A stretch of 64,000 nt of DNA from Wenyingzhuangia aestuarii (GCF_011927765.1 NZ_JAATJG010000010.1:89393-153392), one strand, 5' to 3'. Positions 1 through 9,066 are shown, counted from the first letter of the stretch. The notes: generated by a model not told the origin, from the letters alone. Translations and numbers: made by a program.

Positions 1-127
1 TGGTAACCATAAGGGTGTTTTTTTAGTTAAAAACACTCTAAAATGAAACAATTAAGCCCTATAGAAATACAAAATTCCCCTTTTGTATAGTCTTCAAGAT
101 TTAGTTTTATGAAAAAAACTAAATAGA

Positions 128-1720
128 ATGAAAACAAATTTTTTAAAATTAAAACTATTAATGTTCGTACTTTTTTGTGCAAATACTATTGAAGCTCAAA
201 GAGCAAATGTAGATTTTCCACGCAATAGAAGGTACGATGAAGTAAGTTGGTTAATTTCTCACAATGCCAATAACAACAGAAAAGATGGACCTGGTGGTTT
301 TTGTTTAGGAGGTGCCAATCAAGAATTAAGTATGGAGGAGCAGTTTAATTACGGAGTCCGTAAATTTATGGTAGATATTCACTTGGTAAACGGACAAATT
401 AAATTAAAGCACGGAAGTCCAAATAGCTGTATGATGGATGGAAAGACTTTTAATAATTTGTTGGAAAAACTTTTAAAAAATAATAGCAACGATATAATTA
501 CACTACATATACAGAATGGACCAAATTTAGGGATTCAATATTTCGATATTTTGTTCCAGAGTAGTAGCAATGGATTTAAAAATTTGAGTTCTTATATCTA
601 TAATGAAAACAATACCATAGACAATACGTATGCTTATGGAGTTATGGGAAATGTACATACAAAAAAACGTTATCCGTTTATTGGAGAAATGCAAGAAAAA
701 AATAAAAGGCTAATGATTTTTGTAGAACAGAGCATTCCTGGTTATAGTGGAGAGCATCCTAAATATAGAAAAGAATTTAATTATACGGTACAAAATAATT
801 ATAGTGCTACACAAGTATCACATCTTTGGGAGGGTAATAAATTTACCAAACACAGAGGACAAGATGATATGGGAATTTTAACGGTAAATCATTTTGCTAT
901 TGACAATCCTTTTGGAGTAGGAGATAAAAACAAATCTAAAGAAGCAAATACTAGAGTTTACGAAAAAGCCATGCAGTCTTGGCTAAAATTTGGAAAACGA
1001 CCTTCTGTAGCGGTTGATTTTTCTAATTTGGTAGATTCAGGACAATCTAATGCAATGACTCAAATACGTAGTGTAAATACCCACAATGAAATTAGAGGAA
1101 ACTTTACATACAACGGACAGTCTATAGGTAATGTTAAAGGATCTTTGTGCGATCAAGTTTCTACAGGTTGTACTCACAAAATTGGAGCAAGAGGTTCGGG
1201 GGCTTATAGTAGTTTGTTTGTAGAAAGTAATTGGAATGGAATGTGGTCTTTTCCAGTTCCTCAAAGCAGTAGTGTTTATTATTCTGGAAAAAGATTTTTA
1301 AGAATTTCTCATAGTACTTATCACATAGCACCTAAGTATATAGATTTACATAGCTATAGAGGAAATAGCAAAACAACGTATCCTATTGCATTTACATTAC
1401 AACCCCATAGTTCTTTAAACAAAATACAAGGCTTAAACACCTTAGATAAAGACTCTAAAGACGAATCTTTAAAAGAGGCTATAAAAGTGCTATCTAATCC
1501 TATTACAAATCAAAAATTGGAAATTGCTGTTTCTTCAGAGTTTGATAAGGTTTCTGTAATGATAAAAGATACTACAGGAAAAGTAGTGTTAGTTGTTAAC
1601 AAATTAAAAGGAGGAGCAACTCATACCATAGATGTTTCATTATTAAATAAAGGAATATATATACTATCTATAGAAGGTTTTGATTGGTTTGATACAAACA
1701 AGAAAATTATTATTCAGTAG
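128..1720 (+). CDS. Secreted PI-PLC X-domain protein with T9SS sorting domain
   Basis: Predicted extracellular phosphodiesterase of the phosphatidylinositol-specific phospholipase C superfamily. Seen: a signal peptide (about residues 1-23, ending EAQ); the X-domain core with first histidine H45 in LISHNA, R78 and D83, and second histidine H95 in LKHG, which is the spacing of the two catalytic histidines in bacterial PI-PLC; and a C-terminal module (about 452-530) with NP, G-KVV and KGIYIL motifs typical of type A T9SS sorting domains. The family cleaves phosphoinositides or glycosyl-PI anchors to cyclic inositol phosphate; the substrate here is unknown. It is monocistronic, with a terminator at 1756-1787. 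The T9SS tail implies secretion or surface attachment. At 530 residues it is longer than the roughly 300-residue secreted Firmicute enzymes, so the middle region probably holds an extra domain I cannot name. Confidence 0.82.
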   Translation: MKTNFLKLKLLMFVLFCANTIEAQRANVDFPRNRRYDEVSWLISHNANNNRKDGPGGFCLGGANQELSMEEQFNYGVRKFMVDIHLVNGQIKLKHGSPNSCMMDGKTFNNLLEKLLKNNSNDIITLHIQNGPNLGIQYFDILFQSSSNGFKNLSSYIYNENNTIDNTYAYGVMGNVHTKKRYPFIGEMQEKNKRLMIFVEQSIPGYSGEHPKYRKEFNYTVQNNYSATQVSHLWEGNKFTKHRGQDDMGILTVNHFAIDNPFGVGDKNKSKEANTRVYEKAMQSWLKFGKRPSVAVDFSNLVDSGQSNAMTQIRSVNTHNEIRGNFTYNGQSIGNVKGSLCDQVSTGCTHKIGARGSGAYSSLFVESNWNGMWSFPVPQSSSVYYSGKRFLRISHSTYHIAPKYIDLHSYRGNSKTTYPIAFTLQPHSSLNKIQGLNTLDKDSKDESLKEAIKVLSNPITNQKLEIAVSSEFDKVSVMIKDTTGKVVLVVNKLKGGATHTIDVSLLNKGIYILSIEGFDWFDTNKKIIIQ

Positions 1721-1755
1721 TAAGTTCATTTCACAAACTAGAATTTTAACAAAAC

Positions 1756-1787
1756 AAAACTCCAAACATTTAGTTGTTTGGAGTTTT
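1756..1787 (+). terminator. Intrinsic terminator after the PI-PLC gene
   Basis: A perfect 13-bp stem (1756-1768 with 1775-1787) closes a 6-base loop, and the right arm ends in GTTTT. It lies 36 bases after the stop codon. The A-rich left arm means it could also stop antisense transcription. Confidence 0.85.
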
Positions 1788-1952
1788 ATTTTGAGTAGAC
1801 TTAAATGTTTATATAGAATCTAAATAAGGTTTTTAGTACTGTTAACATAGCTAAAGACTTGCTAAACATTGGCTTTGTTGCTTTATAGTAAAAGAGCTTT
1901 AAGGTTTAGTTAACAAACTTTACATACAGCTAACAAAAAGAGTAGGATTTGT

Positions 1953-1997
1953 TAAGGGTTCCCTTACATGGTTTGTTTTGGTTACAAGCTAAGTTTG
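1953..1997 (+). promoter_or_regulatory. Promoter of lipoprotein/peroxidase couplet 1 with upstream dyad
   Basis: TAAGTTTG at 1990-1997 matches the Bacteroidota -7 box TAnnTTTG, about 30 bases before the ATG at 2028. A dyad TAAGGG-tt-CCCTTA (1953-1966) sits about 25 bases upstream of the box and could be an operator. The rest of the 307-base gap (1721-2027) holds the preceding terminator and nothing else I recognise. Confidence 0.55.
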
Positions 1998-2027
1998 GGG
2001 CATCAAAACAAAACAAACTTTTTTAAA

Positions 2028-3548
2028 ATGAAAAAATTATTAAAATTATCATCATTAGCTTTAGTTGCTGGTTTAGCAATTTCTTGTGGAGAAGATGGTT
2101 TAGATGGAATTAACGGTACCAATGGAACAAATGGTACTAACGGTGCAGATGGTTCTAATGGAACTAACGGTTCAGATGCATCTGTATTTTTAGCAACTTC
2201 AAAAACACCAACTCTTTTAAAGGTAACAAGTGATTTTGTAGATTTAAAAATTACTCCAATCTTAACATCAGAAGATGTAATTCCAAACAGTCCTGATTTT
2301 GTTTACGGGTCTATGGCAGACGGTGCAGGATTAATTAATAATGGAGATGAAACTTTTACATTAATTAACAATATAGAAGCAGATTATTCTATTGCTCGTA
2401 TTCAATTAAACAAAAACTTAAGACCTATTAGCGGAGAGTACATTTTAAATGCTTCTGCAACTGCAGAAACAGCTCAATGTTCGGGTTCTTTAATTACACA
2501 AGCAGAACATGGTTTTGGTCCTTTATACCTTTCAGGAGGTGAATGGGGAGGAGCTTCTAAGGGAGTTTTTGTTACAGATCCTAGTAAAAACGTTACTGAG
2601 GCTGGTACAGGAGAAATGTTAAGTGCATTTGGACAATGGTCTACAGAAAATGCTGTTGTAATTGGTAAAGATGCTTATGCTGATAAAACAGTAGCTTTTA
2701 TTGGAGATGATCATTCTGATAACAGTGTTCCTTCAGGTCAATTAGGAATGTATGTTGGAGATAGAGGAGATTTATACAATGGAAAATTATACGGTTTAAA
2801 AGTAACTTCTGATGGAATTACTTACGAAGCAGATATGGTTGAAGGTACAGAGTATACAGCTGAATTTGTTGAGTTAACTGAAACTGAAATTTCTGCTTTA
2901 GATACAGAATGTAAAACTAAAGGAGTAATGGGATTCTCTAGATTAGAGGATATTGACTGGAGAAGAGGTTCTGCTGCTAACCAAAGAGAAATTTATTTTT
3001 GTGTTACTGGTAGAAGTAAACCAGACTTAGTTGGTAAAGGTTCTTTGTTAGGGAGAGTATATAAAGTAAACTTAAATGAAACTGATCCAACAGGAGTTTG
3101 TAAAATTACTTGTGTATTAGATGCAGATGTTGATGGAGGTAAAGCAGATGGTTTCCACTCTCCAGATAATATTTTAGTGACAGAAAACTACGCTTACATT
3201 CAAGAAGATCCAAACGGTTATGCTTCTTTAAATGCTGATATTTCTGGATATGCTAAATTATACCAGTACAATTTAAATACAAAAGAAGTTAAAACTGTAT
3301 TAGAGTGTGATCAAGAAAGAGCAGCAAGTTTAGGATACGGTGTTACTTCTAGAAACTGGGAAATTACAGGTATGATTGATGTTACTGATGTTGTAGACAA
3401 TGGTACAAATACATTCTTATTAATTACTCAAAATCACGGATGGGAACCAGCTGACGGAACTTCTTTTACAGATCCTAATGCAAACACAAACTTATCAAAC
3501 GCAAAAGAGGGGTCTGCTTTGTATGTAGTTAAAGGTTTAGATAGATAA
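2028..3548 (+). CDS. Collagen-stalk surface lipoprotein, PhoX-like (DUF839) family, copy 1
   Basis: Putative surface-anchored lipoprotein of 506 residues. Seen: a signal peptide with lipobox cysteine C20 (LAISC), then nine Gly-X-Y triplets (GLD GIN GTN GTN GTN GAD GSN GTN GSD) forming a short collagen-like stalk, then a roughly 450-residue globular part. That part has motifs resembling the PhoX/DUF839 beta-propeller family: RLEDIDW, IYFCVTG and HSPDNILVTENYAYIQEDPNG. PhoX enzymes are calcium/iron phosphatases; whether the catalytic ligands are present needs an alignment. I start at ATG 2028 because the longer reading from 1968 begins upstream of the -7 box and lacks a signal peptide at its N-terminus. 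Four bases separate it from the di-heme peroxidase gene, so they form an operon. A paralogous couplet follows at 5624-9066. Confidence 0.72.
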   Translation: MKKLLKLSSLALVAGLAISCGEDGLDGINGTNGTNGTNGADGSNGTNGSDASVFLATSKTPTLLKVTSDFVDLKITPILTSEDVIPNSPDFVYGSMADGAGLINNGDETFTLINNIEADYSIARIQLNKNLRPISGEYILNASATAETAQCSGSLITQAEHGFGPLYLSGGEWGGASKGVFVTDPSKNVTEAGTGEMLSAFGQWSTENAVVIGKDAYADKTVAFIGDDHSDNSVPSGQLGMYVGDRGDLYNGKLYGLKVTSDGITYEADMVEGTEYTAEFVELTETEISALDTECKTKGVMGFSRLEDIDWRRGSAANQREIYFCVTGRSKPDLVGKGSLLGRVYKVNLNETDPTGVCKITCVLDADVDGGKADGFHSPDNILVTENYAYIQEDPNGYASLNADISGYAKLYQYNLNTKEVKTVLECDQERAASLGYGVTSRNWEITGMIDVTDVVDNGTNTFLLITQNHGWEPADGTSFTDPNANTNLSNAKEGSALYVVKGLDR

Positions 3549-3552
3549 ATTT

Positions 3553-5361
3553 ATGAGAAAATATTTGAATTTTATATTCAAAGCTAAGACATACACGTTA
3601 AGTGTATGTCTTTTGCTTTTAAGTGTTTCTTGCCAACAAAAACCAGAAACAACCAAGTTACCAGCAATTAATAGGTTAGAAAAATTATATAGTAATCACC
3701 TAGAATTGGCATATCAGTATTTAGACAGTATTGATTTAGCAGCTGAAAACATCAACAACAAAAAATATTATATACAATCAAGAGCGCATTTTAAAAAAAG
3801 TGAACCTATATTGTCTTATACAGAAAAAGAAAATTTTAAGTCTTTAAATGCTCCTAACTTATTAAAAATTCAAGAAGAAGACCCAACAGATATTAAAATT
3901 CATCAACCTATAGGATATCAAGTAATCGAAGAAACTTTATTTACAGAACCTATAGATTCTTTAGTCTTAACCAGAGCTATAAAAGTAACAAGTGGTCGAT
4001 TAAAATTGATAAAAAATAACAACCACTTAAAGCTTAAAAACTACCATGTTTTATGGTTGATTAGAGATGAATTGGTAAGAATTGCAACCACTGGACTTTC
4101 TAATTTTGATTCCCCAGTATTAGGACAATCTTTAAAAGAATCGGCATACGCTTTTCAGACTTTAAAAGAGATTTTAAGTATTTATAAAGAAAATTTTAAA
4201 GATTTAAAACTGTATGAAAATTGGCAGAAAGAATTGGAGTTAACAATTACTACTTTGGATGCTGATTTTGATAGTTTTGACAGATTTGGTTTTATAAAAA
4301 ATCGCACAAAAAATCAAATAGCATTGTGGAATCATACAGTAACTGACTGGCAGGTAGAATTTCCTTTTGAAATAGCTTTATCTAATCATTTTGACTTGTT
4401 GTTTAGTGAAGATATGTTTAATCTATCTTATTTTGCAGATTATAAAAGTGATACAACGCATTTAAAACAAAAAGTTAAACTAGGAAAGGAGCTTTTTAAT
4501 GACAAAACATTATCACTTAGCAATCAAATGTCTTGTGCTACTTGTCATGATAAAAAACTAGCTTTTACCGATAAAAAAAAAGTATTTAATAAACATCAAA
4601 AAAGAAATACACCAACACTTACTTATGCAGGTTTGCAGCAAGCTTTTTTTCACGATAGTAGAGCAGGTAGTTTAGAAGGGCAGATTGTTGGAGTGGTTAC
4701 CAATCATAATGAATTTGATTCTGATTTGGATATTTTGGTAGAAAAAGTCAAACAAAACAAAGCATACGTAAAAGCATTTGATTCTTTGTATTTAAAAAAA
4801 GTTACAGATGCCAATATTAGACACGCTATTGCTTCTTATGTTAGAACGTTAAATAAATTCAATTCTAAATTTGATAACAATGTGAATGATTTAGAAAACA
4901 CATTATCACCTTCAGAAAAAAAAGGATTTAATTTGTTTATGGGGAAAGCTGCTTGTGCTACTTGTCATTTTCCTCCACTTTTTAATGGAACTGTACCTCC
5001 TAATTTTTCAGAATCTGAAATGGAAATTATAGGTGTTCCTAAAACTAATAAAAATCTAGATTTAGATGATGATTTAGGCAGGTATGAGTTGTTTAAAACA
5101 GAACAGAGAAAAGGAATGTTTAAAACTCCCACCGTTAGAAACATTGCTTTAACGGCTCCATACATGCACAATGGTGTGTACAATAATTTAGAACAAGTAC
5201 TAGATTTTTACAACCAAGGAGGGGGAGCAGGTTTAGGGTTTGATGTCCCTCACCAAACCTTACCTTTTGATGAGTTGAATTTATCGGAACAAGAAATAAA
5301 GGACATTATAGCCTTTATGAAAACCTTAACTGATGTGCCAGAAGAAAATAAAAATTATTAG
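3553..5361 (+). CDS. Di-heme cytochrome c peroxidase with N-terminal imelysin-like domain, copy 1
   Basis: Predicted periplasmic lipoprotein of the CcpA/MauG di-heme peroxidase family. Seen: lipobox cysteine C27 (LSVSC), a helical region (about 40-290) with GYQVIEETLF, and two heme c sites, C328-ATC-H332 and C468-ATC-H472. The C-terminal motifs FKTPTVRNIALTAPYMHNG and LDFYNQGGGAG are typical of the family. The N-terminal part resembles the imelysin-like modules that precede peroxidases in many Bacteroidota (from memory, moderate confidence). The family reduces H2O2 or oxidises protein side chains using c-type electron donors. The pairing with a collagen-stalk lipoprotein is repeated downstream, which suggests the two act together. 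Its first codons also encode a terminator-like hairpin (3586-3612). Confidence 0.85.
   Translation: MRKYLNFIFKAKTYTLSVCLLLLSVSCQQKPETTKLPAINRLEKLYSNHLELAYQYLDSIDLAAENINNKKYYIQSRAHFKKSEPILSYTEKENFKSLNAPNLLKIQEEDPTDIKIHQPIGYQVIEETLFTEPIDSLVLTRAIKVTSGRLKLIKNNNHLKLKNYHVLWLIRDELVRIATTGLSNFDSPVLGQSLKESAYAFQTLKEILSIYKENFKDLKLYENWQKELELTITTLDADFDSFDRFGFIKNRTKNQIALWNHTVTDWQVEFPFEIALSNHFDLLFSEDMFNLSYFADYKSDTTHLKQKVKLGKELFNDKTLSLSNQMSCATCHDKKLAFTDKKKVFNKHQKRNTPTLTYAGLQQAFFHDSRAGSLEGQIVGVVTNHNEFDSDLDILVEKVKQNKAYVKAFDSLYLKKVTDANIRHAIASYVRTLNKFNSKFDNNVNDLENTLSPSEKKGFNLFMGKAACATCHFPPLFNGTVPPNFSESEMEIIGVPKTNKNLDLDDDLGRYELFKTEQRKGMFKTPTVRNIALTAPYMHNGVYNNLEQVLDFYNQGGGAGLGFDVPHQTLPFDELNLSEQEIKDIIAFMKTLTDVPEENKNY
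3586..3612 (+). terminator. Terminator-like hairpin inside the peroxidase start region
   Basis: An 11-bp perfect stem (3586-3596 with 3602-3612), a 5-base loop, then TTTGCTTTT. It sits inside the signal-peptide codons of the copy 1 peroxidase, 38 bases past the lipoprotein stop. The corresponding junction of copy 2 has an unrelated 14-bp hairpin at 7196-7227. An attenuator role that lowers peroxidase output is inference. Confidence 0.5.
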
Positions 5362-5380
5362 AAATAAATTAATATTCTAA

Positions 5381-5412
5381 AAAAAGAACCGTTGGAAACA
5401 ACGGTTCTTTTT
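5381..5412 (+). terminator. Intrinsic terminator of couplet 1
   Basis: A 14-bp perfect stem (5381-5394 with 5399-5412) closes a GAAA tetraloop, and the T run continues to about 5417. It ends the first lipoprotein/peroxidase operon. Confidence 0.93.
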
Positions 5413-5590
5413 TTTTTAGATAAATATCGAATCAAATTATATAATTTTTCTGTGTAAAGAAAAAAACTTCTTAATGTTAAGTAAATATTAATGTATATAT
5501 AGTGTTTGTTTTAATCAAAATAGAGTTGTTGAAAGGAACAAAACTCCACTTTTAAATACAATTTCACCCTTTTTAAAATGAATTGAAAAC

Positions 5591-5598
5591 TAGTTTTG
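5591..5598 (+). promoter_or_regulatory. -7 box of couplet 2
   Basis: TAGTTTTG matches TAnnTTTG and lies 25 bases before the ATG at 5624, nearly the same geometry as in copy 1. No convincing TTG element is seen 17-19 bases upstream. Each couplet therefore seems to have its own promoter. Confidence 0.5.
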
Positions 5599-5623
5599 CC
5601 GTCAAACTTTAAAACAAACAAAA

Positions 5624-7168
5624 ATGAAAATGTTAAAATTACCACTATTGCTAGCGTGTATGTCACTAGCAATAGCAACCACTAGTTGTTCAGAAGATGG
5701 ATTAGATGGTTTAAACGGAAAAGACGGAGTAAATGGTCAAGACGGAAAAGATGGAGAAGATTTAACTCCTACTTTAGAAGACAATGATATGTTCTTTGAC
5801 AAATCTATTATTGAACCATTGGTAAATATCAATCCAAGTTTTAGTGGTGTAAAAGCATATTCTTTGCTTACGTCTGTAGACGTTGTTGGAGATAACTTTC
5901 AAATTGCAAGTACTGTAGATGGTGCGGGTTTAATTAAAGACGGAGAAAACGGTTTTATTTATGTTGTAAATTGCGAAGATGCAAAAGCTATTGCTCGTTT
6001 AAGATTAGACAAAAACTTAAATCCTATTTCTGGAGATTATTTGTTAAACTCTGGAGTTGCAGATTATTCTAGACAATGTTCTGGAACCATGTGGGAAAAA
6101 GAAATTCATGGTGGAGATAAAGATGTATTCTTATCAGCATCAGAAGAATCTGTAAGTAATGTTGTAAAAGAAATAGACCCTAGAATAGAAGTTCCAAACC
6201 CTACAGGAGATTATGGAAACAAAGCATTAGGACAGTTTTTATGGGAAAATGCAGTACCATTGCCTAAAAATACGTATCCAGGTAAAACAGTTATTTTAGG
6301 AGGAAATGATCTTGATGGAGGTCAGCCAATATTATATATGTCAGAAAATGGAGATGTAGACAGAATCAACGGAAAGGTGTATGTATTGCGTACCAAACAA
6401 ATTTCTGATGGTGTAGGTGGAATTATTGATGCTCCTGCAGGAGAAAGACATGACGAAAGTGATTTTGACTTAAAAACTACGTATGATGTAGAGTTTTTGG
6501 AAATTCCCAATGCTAAAAACTTAAGTACAAACGAAACTTCTAATTATTACAAAAACACATTGTTTGCAACTCATTTTGTAAGAATGGAAGATTTAGACTA
6601 TCAAAAAGGAAGTGCTGAAAATGCACGTAATATTTACTTTGCAGTAACTGGAAAAGGAGCTGGAAAAGGAACCGTAAACGATCAAGGAAATGTATACAAA
6701 TTAATTTTAGATGCAGATTCTCCATTAAAAGGTAAATTAACTAAAATTATTAGTGGTAACGATAGCGATAAAGGTAAAGATGGTTATTTAAGACCTTTGC
6801 AAAGCCCAGACAATGTTTGTGTAACAGAAAATTATGTGTATTTTCAAGAAGATCCAAATGGTGGTACTTGGAATAGAGGACACGCGGCTTCTATTTATCA
6901 AGCAGATTTACAAGGGAATAATGTGAAAAATGTATTAGATCTTAAAGTAAAATCTTTAGGAAACAATAGTTTAAGTATTGTAGAAAGTGGAGAGTTTGGA
7001 GCTTTAACAGATGTGTCTGATAAAGTAGGAGTACCAGGTACTTTTTTATTAAACATACAAGTTAAATATTGGCAAGACAATGCTTTTAAAGCTTTAGACG
7101 GACATGATGGTCCTGGTGAGGCAGACAGAGCTTCTCAAATTGTAATTTTAAGAGGCTTAGATCAATAA
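5624..7168 (+). CDS. Collagen-stalk surface lipoprotein, PhoX-like (DUF839) family, copy 2
   Basis: Paralogue of the lipoprotein at 2028. Seen: signal peptide with lipobox cysteine C22 (ATTSC), seven Gly-X-Y triplets (GLD GLN GKD GVN GQD GKD GED), then the same globular fold, marked by DGAGLIKDGE, IARLRLDKNLNPISGDY, RMEDLDY, IYFAVTGKG and SPDNVCVTENYVYFQEDPNGG. The stalk is shorter and richer in Lys/Asp than in copy 1, where Asn/Thr dominate, so the stalk has diverged faster than the domain. The protein ends in IVILRGLDQ, against LYVVKGLDR in copy 1. The peroxidase gene follows after 80 bases containing a strong hairpin. Surface location is inferred from the lipobox and stalk; the enzymatic role is unproven. 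Confidence 0.72.
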   Translation: MKMLKLPLLLACMSLAIATTSCSEDGLDGLNGKDGVNGQDGKDGEDLTPTLEDNDMFFDKSIIEPLVNINPSFSGVKAYSLLTSVDVVGDNFQIASTVDGAGLIKDGENGFIYVVNCEDAKAIARLRLDKNLNPISGDYLLNSGVADYSRQCSGTMWEKEIHGGDKDVFLSASEESVSNVVKEIDPRIEVPNPTGDYGNKALGQFLWENAVPLPKNTYPGKTVILGGNDLDGGQPILYMSENGDVDRINGKVYVLRTKQISDGVGGIIDAPAGERHDESDFDLKTTYDVEFLEIPNAKNLSTNETSNYYKNTLFATHFVRMEDLDYQKGSAENARNIYFAVTGKGAGKGTVNDQGNVYKLILDADSPLKGKLTKIISGNDSDKGKDGYLRPLQSPDNVCVTENYVYFQEDPNGGTWNRGHAASIYQADLQGNNVKNVLDLKVKSLGNNSLSIVESGEFGALTDVSDKVGVPGTFLLNIQVKYWQDNAFKALDGHDGPGEADRASQIVILRGLDQ

Positions 7169-7195
7169 ACTAATCAAAATTAATATTTTAAGTCT

Positions 7196-7227
7196 GTTCC
7201 CAAAAGGCATATTTGCCTTTTGGGAAC
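7196..7227 (+). terminator. Hairpin between lipoprotein 2 and peroxidase 2
   Basis: A perfect 14-bp stem (7196-7209 with 7214-7227) closes a TATT loop, followed by AACTTTT. The T tract is weak, so this could be a partial terminator or an RNA-stability element between the two genes. It occupies the same place in the couplet as the hairpin at 3586-3612. Confidence 0.7.
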
Positions 7228-7248
7228 AACTTTTAAACGCCCCTAAGA

Positions 7249-9066
7249 ATGGTAACTATGAATTTAAGAAACCTATTCATTTTAACTTTATTTTTTCTTA
7301 CACTATTCTCTTGTGATACAAAAAAAGAGGAAACAACAATTGTAGATTGGTCTGTTGTACATGACTTTTATGTAGATAATTTAGACACAACTATTACTTT
7401 GTTAAATGATTTGGATACATTACATATTCAATCTGCTAATAACCAAAAAGTATTTAAAAAAATAAGAACAACATTTAAACAATGCGAACCTTATGTTTCT
7501 TATTTAAACCCCAAATCAGGTCATAAAGTAAATGGTCCAGCACTACCTATATTTAGAGAAAATAGTGGAAAATTGTTAGACCCTATAGGATTGCAAAAGT
7601 TAGAAGAATCTATATTTCTAGGAGACACGGAAATAAAAGATTTTGCTGCCAATATAAACGTTACAAAGGGAATTTTAAGTACGGTAAAAAAAGAAGTGGT
7701 GTATTATAAAGTAAATGCCAAACGTTTTTTTATTGCTACACATCAACAATTATTAAGAATTATTAGTTTTTCTATGGCTGGGTTTGATACACCTGTAAGT
7801 GAATGGGGAATTAGCGAGGCTAAAATATCGTTGGAAAGTTTATTGTTTGTGTATCAAAATAGTATTCAAAAAATTATTATTGACAAAAATCCGATATTGG
7901 ATAAGGAATTAATACAGAATCTAAAAAGCGCTATTAATTTTATAAAACCCAATGTAAACTTTAAACAATTTGATCGGTTTTCATATATAAGAGATTATAT
8001 AAATCCGATAACAAGAGCTTGGGTTAAAGTTAAAAAAGAAAGCAATTTGTGGGAAGCTAGCGGAGTATATCCTTTTAATTTAGAGGCTCCTACTTTTTTT
8101 GAAAATGATAGCTGGAATGTCAATCATTTTGCTTCTCCTAAAAATCAAAACTCAACAAAGGCACAAATTCAGTTAGGGCAAAAGTTGTTTAACGATGTCA
8201 ACATCTCAAAAGGAGGAAAATTGTCTTGTGTAAGTTGTCACAATCCTAAAAAAGCATATGCAGATGGTTTGCAATTTTCAAAAGACAATACAGGAAAACT
8301 ATTGTCAAGAAACTCTCCAACATTGGTAAATTCTATTTTTCAAAAAGCATTTTTTTGGGATGGAAAATCAGGAAATTTAAACGAGCAAATAAGCAATGTA
8401 TTTGCAAATGATAAAGAGTTTAACGTAACCGTACATCAATTTTCTGATGAAATTTTAGTAGACACCACTTACGTTAATCTTTTTAAAAAAGCTTACGGAA
8501 AAGTTCCCAAAAGCAATCATGATATTGTTAGAGCTATTGCATCTTATGTAGGCACGTTAAATGGTTTTAATTCTAAATTTGATAAAAATATTAGAGGAGA
8601 AGAAAACACATATACAGCATCCGAAAAAAATGGATTTAATTTATTTATGGGAAAAGCCTTGTGTGCTACTTGCCATTTTATGCCTTTAACCAATGGTACG
8701 GTTCCTCCATTTTTTACGGATACCGAAAAGGAAGCTATTGGAGTGGCAAAGACTTTTAAAAACAAAGAAATAGATAACGATTTAGGATACTATAATGCTT
8801 ACAATCAAGAATATCATAAAAGAATGTTTAAAACCCCTACCATTAGAAACATTGCTTTAACGGCCCCGTACATGCACAATGGAGCTTATAATACGCTAGA
8901 ACAAGTACTTGATTTTTACAATAAAGGAGGGGGAGCTGGTTTAGGTTTTGATGCACCGAATCAGACCTTACCTTTTGATGCGTTGAATTTATCGGAACAA
9001 GAAATAAAGGACATTATAGCCTTTATGAAAACGTTAACCGATGTACCCGAAGATAAGGTATATTAA
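7249..9066 (+). CDS. Di-heme cytochrome c peroxidase with N-terminal imelysin-like domain, copy 2
   Basis: Paralogue of the peroxidase at 3553, 605 residues. Seen: signal peptide with lipobox LFSC (C22), a helical N-terminal domain with GPALPIF and DPIGLQKLEESIF, and heme motifs C327-VSC-H331 and C472-ATC-H476. The C-terminal motifs RMFKTPTIRNIALTAPYMHNG and FMKTLTDVPE nearly match copy 1. An in-frame ATG at 7258 would give a signal peptide three residues shorter and is equally plausible. At DNA level the last stretch is far more alike between copies than the rest: 51 identical bases, 8982-9032 against 5274-5324. This points to recent exchange between the copies. Confidence 0.85.
   Translation: MVTMNLRNLFILTLFFLTLFSCDTKKEETTIVDWSVVHDFYVDNLDTTITLLNDLDTLHIQSANNQKVFKKIRTTFKQCEPYVSYLNPKSGHKVNGPALPIFRENSGKLLDPIGLQKLEESIFLGDTEIKDFAANINVTKGILSTVKKEVVYYKVNAKRFFIATHQQLLRIISFSMAGFDTPVSEWGISEAKISLESLLFVYQNSIQKIIIDKNPILDKELIQNLKSAINFIKPNVNFKQFDRFSYIRDYINPITRAWVKVKKESNLWEASGVYPFNLEAPTFFENDSWNVNHFASPKNQNSTKAQIQLGQKLFNDVNISKGGKLSCVSCHNPKKAYADGLQFSKDNTGKLLSRNSPTLVNSIFQKAFFWDGKSGNLNEQISNVFANDKEFNVTVHQFSDEILVDTTYVNLFKKAYGKVPKSNHDIVRAIASYVGTLNGFNSKFDKNIRGEENTYTASEKNGFNLFMGKALCATCHFMPLTNGTVPPFFTDTEKEAIGVAKTFKNKEIDNDLGYYNAYNQEYHKRMFKTPTIRNIALTAPYMHNGAYNTLEQVLDFYNKGGGAGLGFDAPNQTLPFDALNLSEQEIKDIIAFMKTLTDVPEDKVY

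Noticed and set aside
1968..2027. Longer N-terminus for lipoprotein copy 1
   Set aside because: Would begin upstream of the -7 box and hide the signal peptide and lipobox.
2080..2180. Possible microsatellite in the lipoprotein gene
   Set aside because: Codes for Gly-X-Y triplets with varied codons; a protein stalk rather than a slipping DNA repeat.
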